Of a DNA stretch of 64,000 bases, positions 56,982 through 64,000 are shown piece by piece (position 1 is the stretch's first letter; each line of letters starts with the position of its first letter). The stretch is from Oryzobacter faecalis. Lineage in GTDB: Bacteria; Actinomycetota; Actinomycetes; Actinomycetales; Dermatophilaceae. Position numbers and translations under genes: made by a program. The stretch is from contig NZ_JBKOFW010000004.1 of the NCBI RefSeq assembly GCF_046764005.1, positions 310,001 through 374,000 of the forward strand, read 5' to 3'. Below the pieces are notes generated by a model. The model saw only the letters and a list, made by a program, of their open reading frames with translations. It was not told the DNA's origin and did not search any database.

Positions 56982-57023
56982 CGTGTGCTCAGGTGGTCGC
57001 GCGGGCGGCCACCCGGGCACACG
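56982..57023. repeat. Palindrome family 1, copy d (tandem with c)
   Basis: 15-bp stem with two wobble pairs, 12-nt loop, 19 nt after copy c. Two copies in a row suggest local duplication or insertion of the element. Confidence 0.7.
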
Positions 57024-57091
57024 CGCCCGGACGTGTCGAACGCGGCTGACCTGCAGGGTTGCCGGCCCTCGGGCACGGGTATGGTCCGGAC

Positions 57092-58099
57092 ATGGCGAGG
57101 TTGCGGCGGGTGTCCCCGCGGTCGACGGGATGGACGCGGCGCCGGGCGGGAAAGGGCTTCTCCTACCGCGACGCCGGCGGCGACCCCCTCCCGAAGGAGT
57201 CGGTCGAGCGGATCAAGGCCCTCGCCATCCCGCCCGCCTGGGAGGACGTGTGGATCTGCCCGTTCGAGAACGGGCACATCCAGGCCGTCGGCACCGACGC
57301 GGCGGGACGGCGCCAGTACCTCTACCACCCGGACTGGCGCACCAGGCAGGACGAGCTGAAGTTCGACCGGGTCAAGGTCGCCGGCGCCCGCCTCGCCAAG
57401 GCGCGCGAGCGGATCATCGACGACCTCGTCGGCGAGGGGATGCCGATGGTGCGCGCCGCCGCCACCGCGACCCGCCTGCTCGACCTCGGCTACTTCCGCA
57501 TCGGCAGCGACGCCTACGCCGACGCCAACGGCTCCTTCGGGCTGACCACCCTCGAGCGCCGCCACGTGCGCCGCCAGGGCGGAGACCTCGTGTTCTCCTT
57601 CGTCGGGAAGTCGGGGATCGAGCACTCCATCGTCATCAGCGACCCCCAGGTCATCGACTCCCTGAACTACATGCGCAGGAGGCGGGGCGGCTCGAAACGC
57701 CTTCTCGCGTACCGCGACGAGGCCCGCTGGGCCGACCTCGACGCCTCGGCCGTCAACGCCTACATCACCCAGATGGTGGCCGAGGACCTCACCGCGAAGG
57801 ACTTCCGCACGTGGCACGCCACGGTGCTCGCGGCCGTCGCCCTGGCCGAGAGCCCCGAGAAGGGCGACACCGCGGCCTCCCGGCGGCGCGCGGTCAAGGC
57901 GGCCGTCGAGGAGGTCGCCGCCTACCTCGGCAACACCCCGACGATCGCGCGCAAGAGCTACGTCGACCCCCGCGTCATCGAGCAGTACGACGACGGGGTC
58001 ACGATCGCGCCGACGCTCCGCAAGCGGTACCGCGACGACGCCAAGCGGCAGGCCGCCATCGAGAAGGCGGTCGCCCGCCTCATCGACCGCGCGACCTGA
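57092..58099 (+). CDS. DNA topoisomerase IB (poxvirus-like)
   Basis: 335 aa type IB topoisomerase; relaxes supercoils through a 3'-phosphotyrosine. N-terminal YLYHPDWRTRQDELKFDRV, then RLLDLGYFRIGSD, TTLERRHV, FVGKSGIEHS, DFRTWHATVLAA and the catalytic Tyr in IARKSYVDPRVI. Bacterial homologues are accessory, seen in many actinobacteria. ATG 57092 is 6 nt after TATGGT, so a leaderless mRNA and not the longer reading (MPALGHGYGPD) is likely. Confidence 0.93.
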   Translation: MARLRRVSPRSTGWTRRRAGKGFSYRDAGGDPLPKESVERIKALAIPPAWEDVWICPFENGHIQAVGTDAAGRRQYLYHPDWRTRQDELKFDRVKVAGARLAKARERIIDDLVGEGMPMVRAAATATRLLDLGYFRIGSDAYADANGSFGLTTLERRHVRRQGGDLVFSFVGKSGIEHSIVISDPQVIDSLNYMRRRRGGSKRLLAYRDEARWADLDASAVNAYITQMVAEDLTAKDFRTWHATVLAAVALAESPEKGDTAASRRRAVKAAVEEVAAYLGNTPTIARKSYVDPRVIEQYDDGVTIAPTLRKRYRDDAKRQAAIEKAVARLIDRAT

Positions 58100-58102
58100 C
58101 GG

Positions 58103-58117
58103 CCGCCCGGCGGGCGG
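58103..58117. terminator. Short CCGCCC/GGGCGG hairpin
   Basis: 6-bp stem with 3-nt loop just after the topoisomerase stop and before the leaderless promoter of the next operon. Weak evidence. Confidence 0.3.
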
Positions 58118-58137
58118 GGAGGGGCCCGCGCCGCGGG

Positions 58138-58143
58138 TAGGCT
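58138..58143 (+). promoter_or_regulatory. -10 element TAGGCT (leaderless glycosylation operon)
   Basis: TAGGCT, 8 nt before ATG 58152, same hexamer and spacing as at 38498 and 52349. Confidence 0.55.
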
Positions 58144-58151
58144 CGCGGGCG

Positions 58152-59375
58152 ATGAACGAGCAGCCCTCCGACGTGCCGGCGCAGCCCGGTGACGACCACT
58201 CCGCCCTCCACGCCGCGCCGACCGAGCACATCACCGTCGCGCAGGCGCCGGTCCACGCGCCGCGCGACACCGAGAAGATCGACGTCCGCCCCGGCGAGAT
58301 GGCCGGTCGCAGCGACGACCCCGCGGCGACGAACGTCCTCCCGCGCCTCCAGGTGGGCGAGGCCGCCCCGGCGGCCACGGCCACGGCCACGACAGGGGAC
58401 GACGCCGCGCCCGTGCGCACCCCGGCACCGGCCCGCACCGGCCACCCGGCGTACCCCATCGAGGACGGGCCCGGCGGGCGCACCCCCGAGCCGTACGTGA
58501 CGATCGTCCTGCCCTGCTACAACGAGGGCGCCCACGTCCTGCAGGAGATCGACCGCATCACGGCGACGATGCAGGCCAGCGAGCTCACCTACGAGCTGCT
58601 CTGCATCGACGACGCGAGCACCGACGACACCCTCGACGTCCTGCGCCACGCCCAGCAGCGCTACCCGAACCTGCGGATCCTGCCGTTCCGCCGCAACGGC
58701 GGGTCGGGCACGGCCCGCCGGATCGGCACCCAGCAGGCCCGCGGCGAGATCGTCGTGTGGACCGACGCCGACATGACGTACGAGAACGAGAAGATCCCCG
58801 ACCTCGTCCGCATCCTGCGCGACGACGCCAGCTACGACCAGGTCGTCGGGGCCCGGACCACCGAGGAGGGCACCCACAAGTGGGCGCGCGTCCCGGCGAA
58901 GTGGCTGATCCGCAAGATCGCCGAGTGGCTGACCAAGACCCGCATCCCCGACCTCAACAGCGGGCTGCGGGCCTTCCGGCGCGAGGTGTCGCTGCCCTAC
59001 CTGCGCCTGCTCCCGGCCGGGTTCTCGTGCGTCACGACGATCACCATCGCGTTCCTGTCGAACCAGCACGACATCAAGTACGTCGACACCTCGTACGCGA
59101 AGCGGGCCGGCGTCAGCAAGTTCCACTTCGTCAACGACGCCTACCGCTACATCCTCCAGGTGCTGCGGATGGTCATGTACTTCGACCCGCTCAAGGTCCT
59201 CATGCCGCCGGCGCTGTGGATGGTCGTCATCGGGTTCGTCAAGGCGGTCGTCGACATGGTGCGCCACCCGTTCTACTTCCCGGCGAGCACGGTCCTCCTC
59301 GTCGTCAGCGGGATCATGATCGGCTCGCTCGCCCTGCTGTCCGACCTCGTCGTGCGCTCCCGCGACGGTGTCTGA
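58152..59375 (+). CDS. GtrB-like glycosyltransferase family 2 with disordered N-terminus
   Basis: 407 aa. Residues 1-~110 are Ala/Pro/Asp-rich and look disordered. Then GT2: VTIVLPCYNEGAHVLQEIDRI, LLCIDDASTDDTLDVL, VVWTDADMTYENEKIPDLV (DxD), VVGARTTEEGTHKWARVPAKWLIRKIAEWLTKTRIPDLNSGLRAFRR. Two C-terminal TMs (MPPALWMVVIGFVKAVVDMV, STVLLVVSGIMIGSLALLSDLV). Such enzymes load undecaprenyl phosphate with a sugar. First gene of a five-gene plus-strand group. Confidence 0.88.
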   Translation: MNEQPSDVPAQPGDDHSALHAAPTEHITVAQAPVHAPRDTEKIDVRPGEMAGRSDDPAATNVLPRLQVGEAAPAATATATTGDDAAPVRTPAPARTGHPAYPIEDGPGGRTPEPYVTIVLPCYNEGAHVLQEIDRITATMQASELTYELLCIDDASTDDTLDVLRHAQQRYPNLRILPFRRNGGSGTARRIGTQQARGEIVVWTDADMTYENEKIPDLVRILRDDASYDQVVGARTTEEGTHKWARVPAKWLIRKIAEWLTKTRIPDLNSGLRAFRREVSLPYLRLLPAGFSCVTTITIAFLSNQHDIKYVDTSYAKRAGVSKFHFVNDAYRYILQVLRMVMYFDPLKVLMPPALWMVVIGFVKAVVDMVRHPFYFPASTVLLVVSGIMIGSLALLSDLVVRSRDGV

Positions 59376-61287
59376 CGCCGCGACGGGGGGCGCGCAGGCG
59401 GGCGCCCACCCGGCCCAGCTGTCGGTCGCGATCGTCGGCCCGACCCACCCGTTCAAGGGCGGTGTCGCCGCGCACACCACGGCGCTGGCCCACGAGCTCG
59501 CGGAGGCCGGCCACGACGTCACCCTCGTGTCGTGGAGCCACCTCTACCCCTCGCTGCTCTACCCGGGCGAGCAGGCCGTGCCCGGCGGCAGCCCCGACGT
59601 CGAGCCGTTCCCGCGCACCCTGCGCGTGCTGTCGTGGGCGCGCCCCGACACGTGGGTCCGCACGGGGCGGCGGCTGCGCGACGTCGACGTCATCGTCGTC
59701 GTCCACGTCATCCCCGCGGTCGTCCCCGCCCACCTCGCGCTGCTCCGCGCGGCCGGGGTCGGGAGGACGTCGTCGAGCGGCCGCGGGCCCCGCACGGTCG
59801 TCATCTGCCACAACGTCCTCCCGCACGAGGCGCACCCCGCCGACCGTCCCCTCATGCGGTCCTTCCTCGAGCGGGTCGACGCCGTCGTCGTCCACTCCGA
59901 CGAGCAGGCCCGGATGGCGGCCGCGCTGGGCGCCGCGCGGGTCAAGGAGCTCGACCTCCCGCCGCACCTGCCCGGTGGCGACCCCGAGCCCCGGCCCGAG
60001 CGGGCGGCCGGGGACACCGACGTGCGGCTCCTCGCCCTGGGGATCGTCCGCGAGTACAAGGGGGTCGACCTCCTCGTCGACGCGATGCGCGAGGTCCCCG
60101 GCGTCCGGCTCACCGTGGCGGGCGAGCTGTGGGGCGAGGCCGGCCGCCGCGTCCGCGAGCTCGCCGCCGACCCGCGCCTCGAGGGCCGCGTCGAGGTGCA
60201 CCCGGGGTACGTGCCGGCCGACCGCATCCCCGCGCTCATGGCGCGGCACGACGTCTTTACCCTCACCTACCGTTCCGCCACGGCGTCCCAGAACGCCCTG
60301 ATGGCGCGCCACCACGGCCTGCCCGTCCTCGCCTCGGCCGTCGGGACCTTCCCGTCCCAGGTGCGCGACGGCGTCGACGGCGTCCTCGTCCCGCCGTCCG
60401 ACCGCGACGCGCTCGTCGGGGCCCTGCGCCGCCTCACCGAGCCGGGGGAGGCCGACCGGTTGCGTGCGGCCGTGCGTGCGCCGGACCTCTCCGGTCCGTG
60501 GGCCCACTACGTCGGCGGCATCGAGGCGCTCGCGGCACCCCCCGCGGAGGACGGCGACGAGCCGCCGCCGCTGCCCCTGTCGCCCGTCGGGCGCGCCAAG
60601 GCGCTCGTCGCCGGCATCCGGGCCCGACGCGGCCCGGTCGTCGAGATCGGTCCCACCGACCTGCCCGAGAGGGTGCGCGCCACCGACCTCCTCGCTCTCG
60701 ACGCCGACGCCGTCGACGCCGTCGAGATCGCCCGCGCGCTCGGCCTGCCGCGCCCCGGCGAGCCCGTGGCCGCGTGGTCCGCGCTCGGTGCGCTCGCGGC
60801 CATCATCCGGATCCGCGACGACGGCCACCGGTCGAGCGTCATCGTCGACGAGTCCGGCACCGGGTCACCGCTCGGGCGGTGGGCGCGGGCCGTCGGCTTC
60901 GCGCCCGTCGAGCTCGAGCTGACCGGGCCGCGCGCCGCCGTCGAGGTCCTCGACGTCGACACGGCCAGCCTCGACGTCATCACCCGGCTGCACCCCGGTG
61001 GGTGCACGGCCACCGACGTCGACCACGCCGTCGGCCAGGCGTCGTGGGCGCTGCGCTCGGGCGGCCTGCTCGTCCTCACGGTGCCGATCGGCGACGACGA
61101 CCCCGACTTCGCCGTTCGCCCGGCCGGGGTTCGCGGCATCCTCGCCCGTGCCGACGACCTCGGGCTCACCCTCGTCGGCGACGTCGACGGCGACGTCCTC
61201 GACCGGATGCGGCACGCGCGGCTCGTCGCCGCCGGTGGGGACGCCCCGGCCTACGCGGTCCTGCGCCTGACCTTCCGGCGGCGGTGA
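59368..61287 (+). CDS. Fusion: GT4 glycosyltransferase + degenerate methyltransferase-like domain
   Basis: 639 aa. Residues ~15-395 are GT4: VAIVGPTHPFKGGVAAHTTALAHELAEAGHDVTLVSW, LLALGIVREYKGVDLLVDAM, and the donor region YRSATASQNALMARHHGLPVLAS. From ~403 a second Rossmann-like domain: GPVVEIGPTDLPERVRATDLLALD and SWALRSGGLLVLTVPIG recall class I methyltransferases, but the Gly-rich SAM motif is weak, so it may be non-catalytic. GTG 59368 overlaps the previous gene by 8 nt. Confidence 0.8.
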   Translation: MSDAATGGAQAGAHPAQLSVAIVGPTHPFKGGVAAHTTALAHELAEAGHDVTLVSWSHLYPSLLYPGEQAVPGGSPDVEPFPRTLRVLSWARPDTWVRTGRRLRDVDVIVVVHVIPAVVPAHLALLRAAGVGRTSSSGRGPRTVVICHNVLPHEAHPADRPLMRSFLERVDAVVVHSDEQARMAAALGAARVKELDLPPHLPGGDPEPRPERAAGDTDVRLLALGIVREYKGVDLLVDAMREVPGVRLTVAGELWGEAGRRVRELAADPRLEGRVEVHPGYVPADRIPALMARHDVFTLTYRSATASQNALMARHHGLPVLASAVGTFPSQVRDGVDGVLVPPSDRDALVGALRRLTEPGEADRLRAAVRAPDLSGPWAHYVGGIEALAAPPAEDGDEPPPLPLSPVGRAKALVAGIRARRGPVVEIGPTDLPERVRATDLLALDADAVDAVEIARALGLPRPGEPVAAWSALGALAAIIRIRDDGHRSSVIVDESGTGSPLGRWARAVGFAPVELELTGPRAAVEVLDVDTASLDVITRLHPGGCTATDVDHAVGQASWALRSGGLLVLTVPIGDDDPDFAVRPAGVRGILARADDLGLTLVGDVDGDVLDRMRHARLVAAGGDAPAYAVLRLTFRRR

Positions 61288-61289
61288 CG

Positions 61290-62225
61290 ATGGACCGCGG
61301 TCGCGTCCTGAACGTCGTGCGGGTCGGGCTGCTCGTCCTCATCCTCGGCGGAGTGGGAATCGCGGTGTGGCGCAACTGGGGCGAGGTCTCCAGGGAGCTC
61401 GGCCGGATCAGCCCCGCGGCGTTCGTGGCGGGTCTCGTGCTCACCGTCTCGGCGCCGCTCGCGACGCTCATGGGATGGCGCGTCCTCCTCGCCGACCTCG
61501 GCACCCGCCTGCCGCCCGCACCGGCCGCGAGCGTGTTCCTCGTGGGGCAGCTCGGCAAGTACGTGCCCGGATCGGTGTGGACCGTCCTCGCCCAGGCCGA
61601 GATGGGTGCGCGGCTGAAGGTGCCGCGGCGGCGGATGGCGGTCGTCGGCCTGCTGTCGATCGGGCTGGCCGTGCTGACGGGGTCGCTCATGGGGATCCCC
61701 GCGCTGCCCCGGCTGCTCGACCGGTCCGCCGACGCGTTCTCCTGGTGGTGGGTCGTCCTCGCCGTGGTGCTCGGGGCGGTGCTGCTGTGGCCCCGGCTGC
61801 TCAACGCGGTCATCGCGCGAGGGCTGCGGCTCATGCGCCGCGAGCCGCTCGAGCACGAGCTCTCCGGCCGCGCGGTGGCGCTGACCTCGCTGTGGTTCGT
61901 CCTCGCGTGGCTGTGCGCCGGGGGAGGTGTGCTCGTGCTGGCGCGCGAGGTGGCGCCCGGTGCGCCGCTCGGGCCGGTGCTCGTCGCGACGCTGTGCGGG
62001 TTCCCCCTGGCGTCGGCCGCCGGGATGTTCTCGGTGCTCGTGCCTGCGGGGGTCGGCGTGCGCGACGGCCTGCTCGCCGTCCTCCTCGTCACGCTCATGC
62101 CGCTGTCGGCGGCGACGGCGGTCGTCGTCGTGGCCCGGTTCCTCGCGGTGCTCGCCGACCTCCTCGTCGCGGGCTCCGCGTGGGCGTGGGGACGTCGGCA
62201 CCACCTCCTAGGATCGGACGCGTGA
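61290..62225 (+). CDS. Lysylphosphatidylglycerol synthase TM-like / UPF0104 membrane protein
   Basis: 311 aa, about seven hydrophobic segments. LGKYVPGSVWTVLAQAEMGARLKVPRR is the hallmark loop of this superfamily (GxxxPGxxW), and SAAGMFSVLVPAGVGVRDGLLAVLLV follows. Relatives include the MprF flippase domain and archaeal AglD-type proteins; in glycosylation operons they are suspected lipid-carrier flippases. ATG 61290; the in-frame GTG 61284 overlaps the previous stop and is an alternative. Confidence 0.82.
   Translation: MDRGRVLNVVRVGLLVLILGGVGIAVWRNWGEVSRELGRISPAAFVAGLVLTVSAPLATLMGWRVLLADLGTRLPPAPAASVFLVGQLGKYVPGSVWTVLAQAEMGARLKVPRRRMAVVGLLSIGLAVLTGSLMGIPALPRLLDRSADAFSWWWVVLAVVLGAVLLWPRLLNAVIARGLRLMRREPLEHELSGRAVALTSLWFVLAWLCAGGGVLVLAREVAPGAPLGPVLVATLCGFPLASAAGMFSVLVPAGVGVRDGLLAVLLVTLMPLSAATAVVVVARFLAVLADLLVAGSAWAWGRRHHLLGSDA
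62209..62214 (+). promoter_or_regulatory. -10 element TAGGAT inside the upstream gene's 3' end
   Basis: TAGGAT lies 7 nt before GTG 62222, within the last codons of the membrane gene. It may add a leaderless internal transcript for the methyltransferase. Confidence 0.4.
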
Positions 62226-63091
62226 GCGAGGACCAGGGCCGGCCGGGCCGCGACGACGACGGACGCGACGACGTCGCGCGCGGCGAGGCCGCGCGGGAGG
62301 AGCAGCTCGCCTACTCCGAGTCGATGGCGAAGATGCTCGACGAGGACGCCCGTCGGCAGAAGGCGGCCAAGATCGTCGCGGTCGTCCGGCACGCGCTGGG
62401 GGTCTCCTCGCTCGACGGGCTGCGGGCCGTCGACGTCGGCTGCTCCGCCGGCTTCATCGCCGACGAGCTCGCGCTGGCAGGCGCCACGACGAGCGGGGTC
62501 GACATCGACGAGCCCGGGCTCGAGAAGGCGCGCGCCCGCTTCGGTGACCGGGTCGACTTCCGGGTCGCCCGGGGCGAGGACCTGCCCTTCGAGGACGGCT
62601 CGGTCGACGTCGCCGTCCTCAACCACATCTACGAGCACGTCGTCGACCCCGTGGCCGTCGTCGCCGACATCCACCGCGTGCTGCGGCCGGGCGGGCTGCT
62701 CTACCTCGGCATCGGGCACCGGTTCCAGGTCATCGAGCCGCACCACCGGCTGCCGTTCCTGTCGTGGCTGCCGAGGTCGGCGGCCGACCGGTACATGCGG
62801 CTCACCGGCAAGGGCGAGCACTACTACGAGCGCTACTACACCCCGGCCGGGCTGCGGCGGCTCTTCGCGGCCTTCGACGTGTGGGACTACACCCTGCCCG
62901 TCCTCGCCGACCCGGCCACGTTCGCCGCCGGCGACAACGTGCCGGCGTGGTCGGCGCGGGTGCCCGAGCGGGTGCTGGCGGCGCTGCGCCCCGCCGTGCC
63001 GACCTACGTGTGGGCGGCCTTCAAGGGCGAGTCGCGTCCGGCCGGGCCGCCGCTGCGGGTCGCGCCGCGCCATCTGCCTCCCATCGGGTGA
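62222..63091 (+). CDS. Class I SAM-dependent methyltransferase
   Basis: 289 aa. SAM motif I VDVGCSAGFIADELALAGATTSGVDIDE, motif II VDVAVLNHIYEHVVDP, motif III VLRPGGLLYLGIGHR. The N-terminal 30 residues are charged and flexible. In this context the target is probably a lipid-linked sugar. GTG overlaps the previous stop (GTGA). Confidence 0.88.
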   Translation: MSEDQGRPGRDDDGRDDVARGEAAREEQLAYSESMAKMLDEDARRQKAAKIVAVVRHALGVSSLDGLRAVDVGCSAGFIADELALAGATTSGVDIDEPGLEKARARFGDRVDFRVARGEDLPFEDGSVDVAVLNHIYEHVVDPVAVVADIHRVLRPGGLLYLGIGHRFQVIEPHHRLPFLSWLPRSAADRYMRLTGKGEHYYERYYTPAGLRRLFAAFDVWDYTLPVLADPATFAAGDNVPAWSARVPERVLAALRPAVPTYVWAAFKGESRPAGPPLRVAPRHLPPIG

Positions 63092-63098
63092 GCGCTCG

Positions 63099-64000
63099 AT
63101 GACGTCGGCCGCCCCGGGTGGTGACGGCGCCGTGCGCGTCGTCACGGCCTCGCGACCGGTGCCCCTGGGAGCCGTCGTCGGGATCTTCCGGCGCGGCGGG
63201 GGCGACCCCACGAGCCGGCGCGACGACGGCGGCTGGTGGTTCGCCTGGCGGACCCCCGACGGCCCGGTGACCCTGAGGCTGGCCGTCCGGGCGCCGGTGG
63301 CCGCCGAGGTCACCGCGCAGGCGTGGGGCCCCGGTTCGGCGTGGGCGCTCGAGCAGGTGCCCGCGCTGCTGGGGGAGCACGACGACCCGGCGGGGTTCGA
63401 GGCGCGCCATCCCCTCGTCGCGGAGGAGTGGCGGCGGTTCCCCGGGTGGCGGGTCCCGCGGTCGGGGCTGGTGCTCGAGGCGCTCGTGCCGACGATCATC
63501 GAGCAGAAGGTCACCGGCAAGGAGGCCTTCGCCGGGTACCGGATGCTCGTGCGCCGGTTCGGTTCTCCCGCACCGGGACCGGGGGAGGCGCTGCGCCTCG
63601 TCGTGCCGCCGACGCCGGCCGAGTGGGGCGCCATCCCGTCGTGGGAGTGGCTGCGGGCCGGCGTCGACCCGGGGCGGTCGCGCACGGTCCTGGCCGCGGT
63701 CGGGCGGGCCGGGCGGATCGAGGAGTGCGTCGGGCTGTCGGCGGCCGACGCCCGGGCCCGGCTCACCGCCCTGCCCGGTGTGGGCCGGTGGTCGTGGGCC
63801 GAGGTGGCGCAGCGTGCGCTCGGGCTGCCCGACGAGGTCAGCTTCGGCGACTACCACGTCGCCAAGGACATGACGTGGGCGCTCACGGGGACCCCGCAGG
63901 ACGACGACGCCCTCGCCGAGCTCCTCGAGCCGTGGGCCGGGCACCGCTACCGCGTGCAGCGCCTGCTCGAGCTCGGCGGCCACCACCGCCCCCGCCGCGG
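63099..64000 (+). CDS. DNA-3-methyladenine glycosylase family (AlkA-like), partial
   Basis: About 300 codons, open at the right edge. Base-excision repair glycosylase of the helix-hairpin-helix type: ALVPTIIEQKVTGKEAFAGYR, the HhH LTALPGVGRWSWAEVAQRALG and SFGDYHVAKDMTWALTG with the catalytic Asp, then GHRYRVQRLLELGGHHRPRRG. ATG 63099 is 7 nt after the methyltransferase stop. It is not obviously part of the glycosylation theme. Confidence 0.88.
   Translation, partial: MTSAAPGGDGAVRVVTASRPVPLGAVVGIFRRGGGDPTSRRDDGGWWFAWRTPDGPVTLRLAVRAPVAAEVTAQAWGPGSAWALEQVPALLGEHDDPAGFEARHPLVAEEWRRFPGWRVPRSGLVLEALVPTIIEQKVTGKEAFAGYRMLVRRFGSPAPGPGEALRLVVPPTPAEWGAIPSWEWLRAGVDPGRSRTVLAAVGRAGRIEECVGLSAADARARLTALPGVGRWSWAEVAQRALGLPDEVSFGDYHVAKDMTWALTGTPQDDDALAELLEPWAGHRYRVQRLLELGGHHRPRR

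Overview
The window is about 74% G+C with short gaps, start/stop overlaps (ATGA, GTGA), many GTG starts and many probable leaderless promoters. That indicates a high-GC actinobacterium. The pairing of CDP-glycerol teichoic-acid-type genes with CWB2 surface proteins suggests a Micrococcales/Intrasporangiaceae-like organism, but this is an inference from gene content and not a proof.

Layout. (1) 1-5949, minus strand: purine/ureide catabolism: xanthine dehydrogenase small subunit (cut by the left edge), ureidoglycine aminohydrolase, allantoinase, hydroxyisourate hydrolase, OHCU decarboxylase, urate oxidase and a citrate-lyase-like aldolase (DUF6986). (2) 5959-9929: a complete selenocysteine kit: selB, selA and tRNA-Sec on the minus strand, selD divergent. 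(3) 10061-12049: a CWB2 surface protein. (4) 12137-16120: a wbpA-D-E-B-like operon for a 2,3-diacetamido-2,3-dideoxy-uronic acid nucleotide sugar, followed by minus-strand glycosyltransferases and a flippase (16131-20951). (5) 21063-22229: an acyl-CoA dehydrogenase. (6) 22248-26832: three LytR-CpsA-Psr (LCP) proteins. (7) 26876-38489: TagF-type transferases, a 0.8-kb non-coding block of tandem repeats, GT2 and membrane proteins, and a TagGH-type ABC exporter. (8) 38642-47349: two more CWB2 enzymes (SpoIID/LytB and PGRP amidase), a CoA-transferase pair, and a five-repeat peptidoglycan-binding protein. (9) 47497-54851: a TIGR03089 protein, then GT2-TagF, GT4, tagD and a polytopic membrane protein. 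(10) 54881-64000: inositol-phosphatase-like protein, HxlR regulator with divergent thioesterase, topoisomerase IB, a second glycosylation operon, and a DNA glycosylase cut by the right edge.

How they fit together. TagD makes CDP-glycerol; three TagF-like enzymes (one a tandem duplication, two fused to GT4 or GT2 domains) would polymerise glycerol-phosphate units; the Wbp-type enzymes supply an acidic diacetamido sugar; the ABC exporter and flippase move lipid-linked polymer out; LCP proteins would attach it to peptidoglycan; and three CWB2 proteins, each with exactly three CWB2 modules, could dock on such an anionic polymer. The window therefore looks like a large cell-wall glycopolymer locus with its surface clients.

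Non-coding highlights: two families of dispersed long palindromes just 3' of genes (four and two copies), a 27-bp and an 18-bp minisatellite, a repeated -10 element placed 6-9 nt before start codons, stop codons embedded in shared terminator hairpins, and a 9-nt-period GTGAC direct repeat upstream of two cell-wall genes.
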